A DNA stretch of 64,000 nt from JANQHS01 sp965227315 (lineage in GTDB: Bacteria; Bacteroidota; Bacteroidia; Cytophagales; CCMP332). Within the stretch, counting starts at the first letter, position 1. Every line of letters starts with the position of its first letter. Below the pieces are notes generated by a model, which saw only the letters and a program-made list of their open reading frames with translations, had not been told where the DNA came from and did not search any database. The stretch lies in the NCBI GenBank assembly GCA_965227315.1, contig OZ245737.1:1116001-1180000 (forward strand), read 5' to 3'. This document shows, in pieces, positions 51,303 through 60,429 of this stretch. The position numbers and the translations under genes are program-made.

Positions 51303-52553
51303 TTGGAATTAATTCGGAATTCGGTTTGGTCGACAATAAGTGTAGCACTTAGAGGTTTATTTTCCTTTTTGATCAATAAGGTTATCTCTATGAGCTTTGG
51401 TGCAGCAGGGATCACCTACCTCTCTCACTTTCAAAACCTATCCAGCATATTCATCATTCTTCCCAATGATGGGGTCAATAAGGGAGTGATCAAATATCTC
51501 TCCAAACGATCATTGGCGAACCAGGAAAAAACAAACATTTTTTACTCCGGGTTATTCCTGAGCATACTCCTTTTTCTGGGCACGGCTCTGTTCTTTTTCC
51601 TGTTCAAGGGTTTTTTCCCTAACCCTTTCCCGGGCACCGAAAACAGCTGGATATTTTTGTCCGTTTTTCTCTTTGGACTCCAGGTTCTCAACTACTACTT
51701 TCTTTCGGTGATCCTGGCGATGAAAAACCTTCCCGGGTATGTCCTGATCCATCTTCTGGGAAATTTTTTGTCACTGGTTCTGGTCGTCTATTTTTCATTT
51801 TATTCCGACTATCAGACCGCCTTGATCGGTTGGGCTACGGGACCGGCCATAACCTCGATAGTCAGCATAGGTTTTCTGTACCGTTATGGTTTCATCTCAG
51901 AGATCCGGGGTAGGATCTCCAAGGGGCTTAAGTCAATAAAAAATCTGGGAGACTACATTTTGGTGGCACTGAGCATCCTGATCTTCTCCAAAATCACCGA
52001 TTTCGGAATTAGGGAATTTGCGATTCTCGAGTACAATCCGGAGGAAACCGGCTACTGGCAGGCCGTTGTCAGGGTTTCGGATTTTTACATCATGGCCTTT
52101 CTGGCCTTTCTCAATATGGTCTATTATCCAAGGGCCAGCGAGCTTTCCGATGATAAGGCCAAATTGAATCCATTTGCGAGAAAGTTCTTCTTTCGGATCA
52201 TTTTGATATTACTGGTTGGCCTCTCTGCGGTTTACCTATTAAGAGAACAGGTGCTTGTACTCTTCTTCAATCAGGAATTCATTAGAGCGGAGTCATTTTT
52301 TCCATTTCAATTATTGGGAGACTTCTTGAAAATGCATGCCTGGGTGCTTTCCTTTTTGCTCCTCGCTCAGGCCAGAACCAAACTGTTTATAATTTCGCAG
52401 GGAGTTTTCGCAGGGATTTACCTTGTTTCGGCTTATTATTTTACGAGCCAAGAGGGGATCAGTGGCCTACCCATGGCTCATTTTTGCCGATACCTATTAT
52501 ACTGGTTTTTTCTCGTGATCGTTTACAAAGAATTATTCCTGAATAAGGATTGA
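51303..52553 (+). CDS. O-antigen translocase-like flippase (Wzx/MOP superfamily)
   Basis: The 416-residue protein has about 12 membrane segments and starts at TTG. 'RNSVWSTISVALRGLFSFLI' followed by 'FGAAGITYLSHFQNL' and 'PNDGVNKGVIKYLSK' resembles the WzxE-type O-antigen translocase group. It should flip an undecaprenyl-linked oligosaccharide to the periplasm. The next gene, a second flippase-like protein, overlaps its stop by 4 bases, and two glycosyltransferases follow, making a small polysaccharide cassette. Confidence 0.88.
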   Translation: MELIRNSVWSTISVALRGLFSFLINKVISMSFGAAGITYLSHFQNLSSIFIILPNDGVNKGVIKYLSKRSLANQEKTNIFYSGLFLSILLFLGTALFFFLFKGFFPNPFPGTENSWIFLSVFLFGLQVLNYYFLSVILAMKNLPGYVLIHLLGNFLSLVLVVYFSFYSDYQTALIGWATGPAITSIVSIGFLYRYGFISEIRGRISKGLKSIKNLGDYILVALSILIFSKITDFGIREFAILEYNPEETGYWQAVVRVSDFYIMAFLAFLNMVYYPRASELSDDKAKLNPFARKFFFRIILILLVGLSAVYLLREQVLVLFFNQEFIRAESFFPFQLLGDFLKMHAWVLSFLLLAQARTKLFIISQGVFAGIYLVSAYYFTSQEGISGLPMAHFCRYLLYWFFLVIVYKELFLNKD

Positions 52554-53809
52554 GCCTAAAAAAATTCATACCGAATAAAGAGCTCCTGAATTCAAAAGAA
52601 TTCAAGGCAACCGCCCTCCTATTTAGTACTCAGGTTCTGTTCATCGTATTCGGATTCTTTAATAAATCAATCCAAACCAGAACGCTCGGGCCGGAGATCT
52701 ACGGAAACTTCGCCTTCTTCATTTCCACCCTGATGTTCACGAGTAATTTCTTCCATCTGGGCTTCTTCTCGTCAACACAGGTGCTGATAGCGGAAAGCCA
52801 TGATACAAGAAGAATTCGTGAATTGATCGGCGGAGGAGTGATCTTTTTCCTGATCATTTCCGGGCTCTACACTTGCACGATCCTGTTATTTGCGGGGCTC
52901 ATTGATCAGGTGTACGGAACGGATCTGGCCTACCTCTTCAGAAAGCTCTCTTTTCTGGCTCCGATTATAATCTTCAGATACTTCGTCAATGCGATCGCTA
53001 CGGGCTCCGGAAAAATATTGGGCATCTCGCTTTACCCACTTACAAGCCGTCTGGTATTTCTGTTGGCTCTTTTATCCCTCGTTTTCCATGACATGATCGA
53101 TCTGGATCTTGTATTGACCTGGAACCTTCTTTCAATGCTCATCGGAGCTGTCGCAATAATGATCTTTTTCAAACCGAAGTTCAGCAACATGGGAGCAAGG
53201 TTAAAGGAGATCATCAAAAAGACTAAGGAACATGGATTCCATATGTACCTGGGAGGTGTGATGCAGCAGAGCACTTACAAGTTGGACGAGATGATGATCC
53301 CCTACTTTGTCGGGACAACGGGTTTGGGGTTTTACACTCTTGGAATTGCCCTCTGTACTCCGATCCCAATGCTTAGCCAATCCGCCTCAAGAGCCCTCTT
53401 CCGAAAAATGGCCACAGGGGATAAGATCACAAATACCCTTTTCAGGTTCAATTTTCTCTGGTTGATCGGCACATCCCTGATCCTTGTACTTTCGGTCAAT
53501 TGGATCGTTCCGCTCTTGTTTGGTCCCGGATATGAGGAAGTGGGATACATCACCAGTATCCTGGTCATCGCCCATATTTTTCAGGGACTTGCTCAACCCT
53601 TTATGTTCCTGAATGCAAAATCACAAGGCAAGAAGGTCAGGAATGCCCTGTTTATTGGTACGATCGTCAACCTGGTCGGAAATATTGCGCTTATCCCGAT
53701 CTGGGGGATAACCGGAGCGGTGATAGCCAGCATCATTTCAAAGATCACCAACGTGTGCTTCAAGTATTATTATTACAAGAAGTATCTCAGGGAATCCGGA
53801 GCAACGTGA
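52550..53809 (+). CDS. Second MOP-superfamily polysaccharide flippase
   Basis: The 419-residue protein starts at a TTG overlapping the previous stop. It has about 12 membrane segments: 'ALLFSTQVLFIVFGFFNKSI' then 'RTLGPEIYGNFAFFISTLMF' open it in the RfbX/Wzx style, and 'LGFYTLGIALCTPIPMLSQS' with 'ASRALFRKMATGD' lies mid-protein as in polysaccharide exporters. It is not a close copy of the preceding flippase. Two flippases in tandem suggest two lipid-linked substrates or a specialised pair. The following GT4 gene starts within its stop codon (GTGA). Confidence 0.87.
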   Translation: MSLKKFIPNKELLNSKEFKATALLFSTQVLFIVFGFFNKSIQTRTLGPEIYGNFAFFISTLMFTSNFFHLGFFSSTQVLIAESHDTRRIRELIGGGVIFFLIISGLYTCTILLFAGLIDQVYGTDLAYLFRKLSFLAPIIIFRYFVNAIATGSGKILGISLYPLTSRLVFLLALLSLVFHDMIDLDLVLTWNLLSMLIGAVAIMIFFKPKFSNMGARLKEIIKKTKEHGFHMYLGGVMQQSTYKLDEMMIPYFVGTTGLGFYTLGIALCTPIPMLSQSASRALFRKMATGDKITNTLFRFNFLWLIGTSLILVLSVNWIVPLLFGPGYEEVGYITSILVIAHIFQGLAQPFMFLNAKSQGKKVRNALFIGTIVNLVGNIALIPIWGITGAVIASIISKITNVCFKYYYYKKYLRESGAT

Positions 53810-54939
53810 AAATCTTACTGATCAGCAGCCTCCTTCCAAAAAAAGAAGGGGAAACCATCGAGACCACCTCTTATGCTTTGGCAGACCTTGCCTGCGAATG
53901 GAAAAAAAATGGCGCCGAGATTGATGTGATCAGACCGTTGTGGAATCCCGCGGAAACACTGAAAAGCCAATCCTACTCCGTTGATTATCGGGAGATCAGA
54001 ATTGAAGTTATCCCGGTCGTCAGGATCCCCCAACTGTTTCGCTACAGGACTGAATCTTTGTTGAAGCGGATTCAATCCATGGAAAAGACTCCCGACCTGA
54101 TCATAGCCCATATGGCGCATGGCATACGCATAGCGGCAATACTGTCAGAAAAGCTTGGAGTTCCTTTTCTGGCGGGTATTCATGGTGGCGATATTCGTTT
54201 GATCAGTTCAAAACCCGGGTTTCTGATTCCTTCACTAAAGAAGGCCAAGGCAATCTGGGCCAGGTCTCCGGTCATCAGATCAATACTTGAAGATCAGGAG
54301 GAAATATCCGGAATCCCGAAGGGGCTTTGTCTTTCCGGCCTGGCGGAAGAAGAGTTCATCGATGAAAGCACAGCCTCCAAAAAGTGGAAGGGCCATGGCA
54401 GGGAAAAGGTCAAATTCTTATCCGCGGGCAATTTGATCCCCTTGAAAAACTTCGACAAGGTAATCCTGGGAATGGCCAAACTGGGGGATCTGGATTTCAG
54501 CTATGACATTTACGGCCATGGTGAAGAAAAAGAAAAACTCGAGAGGCTCATTGACGAAAATGACCTTTCGGAGAAGATCAATCTGAAGGGAGAAAGACCC
54601 AGGGATGAAGTCTTGGAAGCAATGCTAAAAAGCCATTTTCACATCATGCCAAGCAAGGGAGAAACCTTTGGTTTGACCTACCTGGAAGCCGCTTCAAAAG
54701 GATGCATCAATATTGGGCTCAGAAAAAATGGACTTGATGGATTCTTTGTGGATGTCTCTAATGCCATCATGCTCGAGGAGCCCATAGATCAGTCTTTCGC
54801 TAATAGAATCAAAAGGCTGATCGATGATCCCACAAAAGCATACGAGCTTTTCAGAGCCTCCCTGACCAAGGTGAAAGAATTGAATTCAACATCTGTGGCC
54901 AAGTCGCAGATCAGTTTCTTCAACCAGCTTCTCAGTTGA
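53806..54939 (+). CDS. Family 4 glycosyltransferase (GT-B)
   Basis: The GTG at 53806, overlapping the flippase stop, begins 'MKILLISSLLPKKEG' (377 residues), a typical GT4 opening; the frame open to 53755 lies in the flippase gene. Donor-domain blocks are 'KFLSAGNLIPLKNFDKVI', 'YDIYGHGEEKEKLERLI' and the EX7E motif in 'GETFGLTYLEAASKGC'. The acceptor site includes 'AGIHGGDIRLI'. It probably adds a sugar to the lipid-linked glycan that the adjacent flippases export. It overlaps the GT2 gene by one base (TGATG). Confidence 0.9.
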   Translation: MKILLISSLLPKKEGETIETTSYALADLACEWKKNGAEIDVIRPLWNPAETLKSQSYSVDYREIRIEVIPVVRIPQLFRYRTESLLKRIQSMEKTPDLIIAHMAHGIRIAAILSEKLGVPFLAGIHGGDIRLISSKPGFLIPSLKKAKAIWARSPVIRSILEDQEEISGIPKGLCLSGLAEEEFIDESTASKKWKGHGREKVKFLSAGNLIPLKNFDKVILGMAKLGDLDFSYDIYGHGEEKEKLERLIDENDLSEKINLKGERPRDEVLEAMLKSHFHIMPSKGETFGLTYLEAASKGCINIGLRKNGLDGFFVDVSNAIMLEEPIDQSFANRIKRLIDDPTKAYELFRASLTKVKELNSTSVAKSQISFFNQLLS

Positions 54940-55883
54940 TGGACATTCCGAGAATATCCGTGATCTGCACGGCTTACAACCAAGAGGATTTTATATGGGA
55001 ATGCCTGGAATCCTTCATTAACCAGGATTACCCAAACAAAGAATTGATCGTGACGGACAACTTCAGCAGTGATCAAACCCTGGAGCAGATCAGGAAATTC
55101 GAGCATGAAAATCCTACCATCCGGGTGATCGCCAACTCCGAAAACCTGGGTTTACCAAGGGCCTTCAATCGAGCTGCCAAACTATCAAACGGAGAATTGC
55201 TGATTGACCTATCGGGTGATGATGTACTGGCAAAGGGGGCACTTGAAAGAATCTCGAATTGTTTTTCCAATCTCGACGATGAGTATGGTGTGTTGTATTC
55301 AAATGCCGTGATCATCGATAAGAAGGGAAAAGAACTGGGCCGACATTTTAGCGATTCCGGCACAGAAAAGCCACAGGGAATGATATTTGGCGAACTCCTC
55401 GAGAGGTATTTCATCCTTGCGCCAACCATGGTATTCACAAGAAAGGTGTTCGAACAGCTCGGGGGCTATGATGAAACATTGGTTTATGAAGACTTTGATT
55501 TTTGGGTCCGTTCCTCAAGGGAGTTTCATTATGCCTATTTACCGGAGGTCACTATTTATCATCGGGAGCATGGTTCCTCCTTTTCAAACCGGACAAGAGA
55601 GCTTGTCTTTGAAGAATCAACATTCAAGGTCTGCCAAAAGGCATTAAAGCTCGTAAGAACGAGGAAAGAAGAAAAAGCGCTTCAAAAAAGGATCGATTAC
55701 CATATCAGACAATGCTGGCTTGGCGAGGGAAAACCTCTTGTTCCGAAGTATCGGAGGCTAAGAAAAAAAATACCCAGCTCCCTGGTTTCAGATCTGGGTA
55801 TCGGCCTGATAAACATGTTCCCAGGCCTGTTCAAAAGGCTCTACTTTTTCTTGAAATCCGACTCCTCTATAAGCCCCAGATAA
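54939..55883 (+). CDS. Family 2 glycosyltransferase (GT-A)
   Basis: The ATG at 54939 shares a base with the previous stop; the 314-residue protein begins 'MDIPRISVICTAYNQEDFIW'. GT2 hallmarks: 'NKELIVTDNFSSDQTLEQI', 'ENLGLPRAFNRAAKLSNGEL' and 'LIDLSGDDVLAKGALERI', where 'SGDD' takes the place of the DxD metal site. A C-terminal helical part follows. It should act on the cytoplasmic face on the same glycan as its neighbours. Its last 43 bases overlap rsgA on the other strand, the longest tail-to-tail overlap in the window. Confidence 0.9.
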   Translation: MDIPRISVICTAYNQEDFIWECLESFINQDYPNKELIVTDNFSSDQTLEQIRKFEHENPTIRVIANSENLGLPRAFNRAAKLSNGELLIDLSGDDVLAKGALERISNCFSNLDDEYGVLYSNAVIIDKKGKELGRHFSDSGTEKPQGMIFGELLERYFILAPTMVFTRKVFEQLGGYDETLVYEDFDFWVRSSREFHYAYLPEVTIYHREHGSSFSNRTRELVFEESTFKVCQKALKLVRTRKEEKALQKRIDYHIRQCWLGEGKPLVPKYRRLRKKIPSSLVSDLGIGLINMFPGLFKRLYFFLKSDSSISPR

Positions 55884-56767
55884 CTCTTATAGCGTTGAAG
55901 GTCAATAAAACCTTCTGCAAGATCCTTTTGCACATGGCAATTGGGTTCGTTGACATGAAGACAGTTGTAGAATTTACATTGACGTCCTGAATCCCGTATC
56001 TCGGGAAAGAATTGGGATATCTCATAATTCTCAATGTTGTCTTCCAGGGCGAATTCCTTGATCCCGGGGATATCAATGACCCTGGTCTCTTCGTCAAGAT
56101 CAAACATCTGAGCGAAGGTTGTTGTATGCCTTCCCTTATTCGAAAAGCCGGATAGTTCCGAAGTCTTCAGATCCAATCCGGGAAATATCATGTTAAGAAT
56201 CGAGGATTTTCCCGACCCTGAATGACCGAAGAAGAGGGAGGTGTTTCCTTTGATGGCCTCAAGAATAGCTTCCATACTTAACGGATCCTCAATTGAGCTT
56301 ACCATTGTCTCATAGCCCAGGGACTCATAAAGTTTTATTGTTTTCTCCAGTTCCTTTTTTTGATCTTCATCATAGATATCCCATTTATGGAATAGGATGA
56401 GTACCGGTATTCCATAAGCCTCGCAGGCTACCAGGAATCGATCCAATAAGCCCTGGCTGGTGCGGGGTAGTTTTTTGGTGAAGACGAAAATGCCAAGATC
56501 CAGGTTCGAGGCGATAATATGCGAATGTTCGGTCTTCCTTGGAGATTTCCTGATCAGGTAATTTTCCCTGTCCCGGATGTCGATGATGACATGATCGTTT
56601 CCATCCTTATTGTCATCCAGGATCACCACATCCCCTACCGCAATTGGATTGGTAAGCTTTCCCGTAGTGAGTCGGTTTTTCCCCGCAAGCCTGCTGGTAA
56701 CAAATTGGCCTGATTCTAGCTTTACGATATACCAAAGTCCTGTGGACCTATAAACCGTACCCTTCAT
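55841..56767 (-). CDS. rsgA: Ribosome small subunit-dependent GTPase A
   Basis: RsgA matures the 30S subunit. The 308-residue protein has an N-terminal OB fold, then the circularly permuted GTPase in order G4 ('LFHKWD'), G1 ('GHSGSGKSS'), G2 region ('GRHTTTF') and G3 ('VIDIPGIKEF'), and a zinc-binding finger with 'CKFYNCLHVNEPNC'. The G4 motif normally reads NKxD; here Asn is His, and the codon (CAT) is clear in the sequence. Other features are complete, so the enzyme is probably functional. It diverges from the secreted propeller gene 42 bases away. Confidence 0.93.
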   Translation of the reverse strand: MKGTVYRSTGLWYIVKLESGQFVTSRLAGKNRLTTGKLTNPIAVGDVVILDDNKDGNDHVIIDIRDRENYLIRKSPRKTEHSHIIASNLDLGIFVFTKKLPRTSQGLLDRFLVACEAYGIPVLILFHKWDIYDEDQKKELEKTIKLYESLGYETMVSSIEDPLSMEAILEAIKGNTSLFFGHSGSGKSSILNMIFPGLDLKTSELSGFSNKGRHTTTFAQMFDLDEETRVIDIPGIKEFALEDNIENYEISQFFPEIRDSGRQCKFYNCLHVNEPNCHVQKDLAEGFIDLQRYKSYLGLIEESDFKKK

Positions 56768-56809
56768 ATGGAAGTTATTGTCATCTTTAATTCCAAATTG
56801 AAATTCTGA

Positions 56810-59182
56810 ATGATCGGAAATTTCCTTAAAATTTTTCTAATCAGCCTCCTGGGAGCCTTTTTCTCCGCTGCACCCACCCCACCTGAAAGCGCGGAGTGGA
56901 AACCCCTGGGCCCATATTTACCATTTGAAAAATCCATCCGTCCCACCGGCGTAGGCTGGGTTGATGCGATCTGGTCCGACCCTGAGAACAGAGACCATAT
57001 TCTCATCGGGGCCCGATCTGGAGGACTTTGGGAAAGCGATGACAGGGGAAAAACCTGGAAATGTCTGACCGAGAGGATCCCGGTTTTTGGTGTTTTCGAT
57101 ATCGATGTCAATCCAAAGGATCCACAGGACATCCTCATCGCTACCGGATTGACAGGCGGAGGATATCATAAATTTCAACATCATACCAAAGGGATCTTCA
57201 GGAGCCGTGATGGGGGAAGTAGCTGGAAACTGACCAACTCCCCCCGAGAGCTCACCATCGTCTCAGAACTGGAAAGAGATCCTTTTAGACCTAAGCATCT
57301 CTATGGCATCTATGCCAAACATGAGTCAAAGTGGACACGTTCGGGTTCACAGTTTAGTGGAAATTTCATTGTGGAAAGCTGGGATGGTGGAAATACCTGG
57401 ACCAGGCAAAAAATGGAATTTCTTAAAAAGGGAGAGGCTCGGGAGTTGAAATTCAGTCCCAAACACAAAGACCAACTTCATCTTGTGGGCAAAGGAACCT
57501 ACATGAAATCGTATGACGGAGGACAGACCTGGGAAGACCGGTGGCCTGACCTGATGGAACTTGATTCATTGCAAAGAGGAACGGAAAAAGAGCTGAGCCA
57601 GAACCATATTCTGACAATCGATCTTCAGATATACTCCGATAAGGAGACCGTTTTTATATATGCTCATGATTCCAAAAGGAGCAACAGACTTGAAGGAAAT
57701 AAATTCTACAAGTTCAAGGAGACAGAGGCCGATGTCAAAATTCCTTACACTCCCTATTTTCCCGTATCATCTCCCGGCAGAGTTGGAAGGGTGATCTTTA
57801 AGGCCAGTCCTTGGAATGAAAACCAGTTCTTCTACGGGAAGACAAATCTTGTCATTCTCTTCTGGGATCCACTCAATAACAAAGCAGATCGCGAAAGGTC
57901 AATTAAAACCGCCGGGAAGGTCCATGATGACCTCAGAGAACTTGTAATGATCGATTCAAACGAAATCCTGATCGGAACAGACGGGGGTTTTTCCGTTAGC
58001 GAAAACGGAGGAAGATCATGGTCTTATAGAATGGGAGACCCGGAACTGGGAAGGCCGATCGACAATTCCGAGTTCTATGACTTCGATGCTACGTCTTACC
58101 AGGGGAAACCATTTCTCATCGGTGGGACCCAGGACAATTCAAGCTATATGTATCACGATGGCCAATGGATCCAACATGGAGCTGGTGATGGCGGCGTGAG
58201 CAAAATCATTGAGGTGAATGACTCTTCCATCTTTTTCACACTGAACACCAACTACTATACCCGACTGGTAAGAATGAAGAACTGGCCAAAGTACAGGTCA
58301 AGTCCAAATTTCGTATTCGCCTCTGCGCTCTATGATAAGGTAGTATTCCCGGCAGATCAAAACGGAACCGCCTTCGTCATTGGCAAGGTGCCGGAGAAAG
58401 AATGTCAATACCCCTCTAAAAGCCAAGGCAAGGGTCAAAGGAATATGATCCACCGGTTTACGGGCTATAAAAACTACTTCGATACAAAATGCTTCTCGGG
58501 GGAAAATTTTCAGGCACTAAAAGGTTATCCCGACCCCATCCAAAAGGCTTTTGACGATGGCAGACCTTTGGCCTGGCCATACAATAACATTACGGCATTG
58601 GGCACAATACCAGGAAATACTGAGCATTTGGTTTTTGCAACCGCAGATTGGGGTGGCACGAATTTCAGGCTATTTAGAACCGAGAATGGTGGTGCGTTCT
58701 GGTCTGACCTGAGCGGAAACCTACCTGCAAAGGTGGGAAAGGATCAGGCTCACATCAGCGATATCCAAATTGATCAAAACAACCCGAGGAGAATGTGGAT
58801 CTGCCTGAGCCATTTCCTTGAAGGACAAAAGGTATTTGAAAGTCGTGATAATGGAAAATCCTGGATAAATATCTCGAAAGGACTGGAAGAAGGGAATGTA
58901 CCATGCAATGCCCTGGAATATGACCCCAAAAATCAATTCCTCTATCTGGGAAATGATAACGGGGTTTATTATCTGCCAACACAGGGTTTGACCCAGGGGT
59001 GGTCGCGATTATACAGGAAACTCCCCTATGTACGGGTAACCGAATTAAAGCTTGTTGAGGAAGATCAAACCCTTTATGCTGCTACCTGGGGAAGGGGCAT
59101 ATGGGAATGCCCAGTCATGCAGAAACGCACTAAAAAAGATTCAAATAGAGATAGTTCTATAAATCCGGGAGAAGGTCGATAA
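56810..59182 (+). CDS. Secreted BNR/sortilin-like beta-propeller protein
   Basis: The 790-residue protein has a signal peptide ending at about residue 21 ('FFSAAPTP'). Repeated Asp-box-like turns mark propeller blades: 'ESDDRGKTWKCL', 'SRDGGSSWKLT', 'SWDGGNTWTRQ', 'SYDGGQTWEDR', 'SENGGRSWSYR', 'TENGGAFWSDL' and 'SRDNGKSWINI'. Such VPS10/sialidase-like propellers bind proteins or glycans; the catalytic residues of sialidases are not evident. The C-terminus is lysine-rich and has no T9SS domain, so it may stay in the periplasm or be exported another way. The last 26 bases overlap waaA. Confidence 0.85.
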   Translation: MIGNFLKIFLISLLGAFFSAAPTPPESAEWKPLGPYLPFEKSIRPTGVGWVDAIWSDPENRDHILIGARSGGLWESDDRGKTWKCLTERIPVFGVFDIDVNPKDPQDILIATGLTGGGYHKFQHHTKGIFRSRDGGSSWKLTNSPRELTIVSELERDPFRPKHLYGIYAKHESKWTRSGSQFSGNFIVESWDGGNTWTRQKMEFLKKGEARELKFSPKHKDQLHLVGKGTYMKSYDGGQTWEDRWPDLMELDSLQRGTEKELSQNHILTIDLQIYSDKETVFIYAHDSKRSNRLEGNKFYKFKETEADVKIPYTPYFPVSSPGRVGRVIFKASPWNENQFFYGKTNLVILFWDPLNNKADRERSIKTAGKVHDDLRELVMIDSNEILIGTDGGFSVSENGGRSWSYRMGDPELGRPIDNSEFYDFDATSYQGKPFLIGGTQDNSSYMYHDGQWIQHGAGDGGVSKIIEVNDSSIFFTLNTNYYTRLVRMKNWPKYRSSPNFVFASALYDKVVFPADQNGTAFVIGKVPEKECQYPSKSQGKGQRNMIHRFTGYKNYFDTKCFSGENFQALKGYPDPIQKAFDDGRPLAWPYNNITALGTIPGNTEHLVFATADWGGTNFRLFRTENGGAFWSDLSGNLPAKVGKDQAHISDIQIDQNNPRRMWICLSHFLEGQKVFESRDNGKSWINISKGLEEGNVPCNALEYDPKNQFLYLGNDNGVYYLPTQGLTQGWSRLYRKLPYVRVTELKLVEEDQTLYAATWGRGIWECPVMQKRTKKDSNRDSSINPGEGR

Positions 59183-60374
59183 TCCTGCGGATAGATCCTT
59201 TCCTGGACCTTACAAAATTCCCGGCCAGAGCTCCCGCCTCTTTGGCCCGACTGCCCTCAAGAAGATGGGTCACCTGTCGCAGGCAATTCTCTCCACCGGA
59301 CACGGTAAATCCCCCTCCCTCGGAAACCAGCTCCCGCGCCTCCGGAAATTCTTTTAATTCAGGGCCAAAAAGAACCGGAATCCCCCAGGCTGCGGGCTCA
59401 AGGATGTTGTGCAATCCCTCCTTGAATCCCCCACCCACATAGGCCAGAGTCCCGTATCTGTAAAGGGAAGAGAGCATTCCTATATTATCGATCAGCAGGA
59501 TCTTTTTGTGGGTCGGATCAACTTCCCCCAACTTGGAGTACTTGATCGTGCCTTCTAACCTTTCACTGTAAAATCCGATCGATCTCTCAGAAACGTCATG
59601 TGGCGCTACTATGAACTTAAGATCAAGATTATGGCTAAAAACCGGTTGCAAGGCATCCATATCACTGGGCCAGCAACTCCCGATGACCATCACCCTTGTA
59701 TTCCCTGTAAACGCTTCTATTTCAGGAAATTCCTTAGCCGAATCAACGATCTCGCTTACACGATCAAATCGACTATCTCCCGAAAGCTCGGCATCGATCC
59801 CTTTATAGGAAAGAAGATCCCCGGACTGTTGATCACTTACAAATATCTTCTTGAACCCACGGATACGGGGTAGGAAAAACGAACCATAAGGCTTAAAAAA
59901 GAACTGGCCAGGCCTGAATCGTGCCGAAAAAAGAAAAGCGGGAATTTCTCTTTGCTCAAGCTTCAAGAGAAAGAAATACCAAAGGTCGGTTTTGGCAAAA
60001 AAAGCGGCCTTTGGATTGACCAGATCCAAAAAACGATCCGCATTGTTTGGAGAATCCTCAGGCAAATAAAAAAAATGATCCCCGGCATCTTTTTCACCTT
60101 CGAATCCTGATGGCGAGAAGAAGGTTACAACAGTACGGGATTGAGGATATAGATCCTTTAATTCTGAAATGAGTGGTTTGGCAAGTTCATACTCGCCAAG
60201 TGAGGAGGAATGGAACCAAAAGGTCGTCTTTTTTTCCGGACCCAGTTCATGAGCTATCTTTTGAAAAAGATCTTGCCTTCCCCTTTTCCACTCCCTGGCC
60301 TTCCGATTCCAGATCGAGCTAATCCCTACCAGAAAAGAAAAAGCTCTGATACCAAAGGAGTACAGCAGTTCCAT
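59157..60374 (-). CDS. waaA: 3-deoxy-D-manno-octulosonic acid transferase
   Basis: WaaA adds Kdo to lipid IVA. The 405-residue GT30 protein has an N-terminal membrane anchor, 'FWFHSSSLGEYELAKPLI' (acceptor site with the catalytic Glu), 'TFFSPSGFEG', 'KTDLWYFFLLKLEQREIPAF' and the donor-site 'LAYVGGGFKEGLHNILEPAA'. Two glycine-rich blocks near the C-terminus are typical for CMP-Kdo binding. With lpxH nearby it confirms a Gram-negative LPS pathway. A terminator for the next minus-strand gene lies directly before its start. Confidence 0.92.
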   Translation of the reverse strand: MELLYSFGIRAFSFLVGISSIWNRKAREWKRGRQDLFQKIAHELGPEKKTTFWFHSSSLGEYELAKPLISELKDLYPQSRTVVTFFSPSGFEGEKDAGDHFFYLPEDSPNNADRFLDLVNPKAAFFAKTDLWYFFLLKLEQREIPAFLFSARFRPGQFFFKPYGSFFLPRIRGFKKIFVSDQQSGDLLSYKGIDAELSGDSRFDRVSEIVDSAKEFPEIEAFTGNTRVMVIGSCWPSDMDALQPVFSHNLDLKFIVAPHDVSERSIGFYSERLEGTIKYSKLGEVDPTHKKILLIDNIGMLSSLYRYGTLAYVGGGFKEGLHNILEPAAWGIPVLFGPELKEFPEARELVSEGGGFTVSGGENCLRQVTHLLEGSRAKEAGALAGNFVRSRKGSIRRIIDLLPDL

Positions 60375-60383
60375 TGAGGTAAA

Positions 60384-60414
60384 GAAAAAAAAAAGAGGCC
60401 TTTCAGCCTCTTTT
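60384..60414 (-). terminator. Intrinsic terminator of the peroxiredoxin gene
   Basis: The stem AAAAGAGGC (60391-60399) pairs with GCCTCTTTT (60406-60414) around a 6-base loop; read on the minus strand it is followed by a run of T. It lies 15 bases after the peroxiredoxin stop and just upstream of waaA, insulating the two. Confidence 0.8.
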
Positions 60415-60429
60415 ATGCATTAATTTATC

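Noticed and set aside
53755..53805. Extension of the GT4 glycosyltransferase into the flippase gene
   Set aside because: The GT4 fold begins at the GTG at 53806, which overlaps the flippase stop in the usual coupled way.
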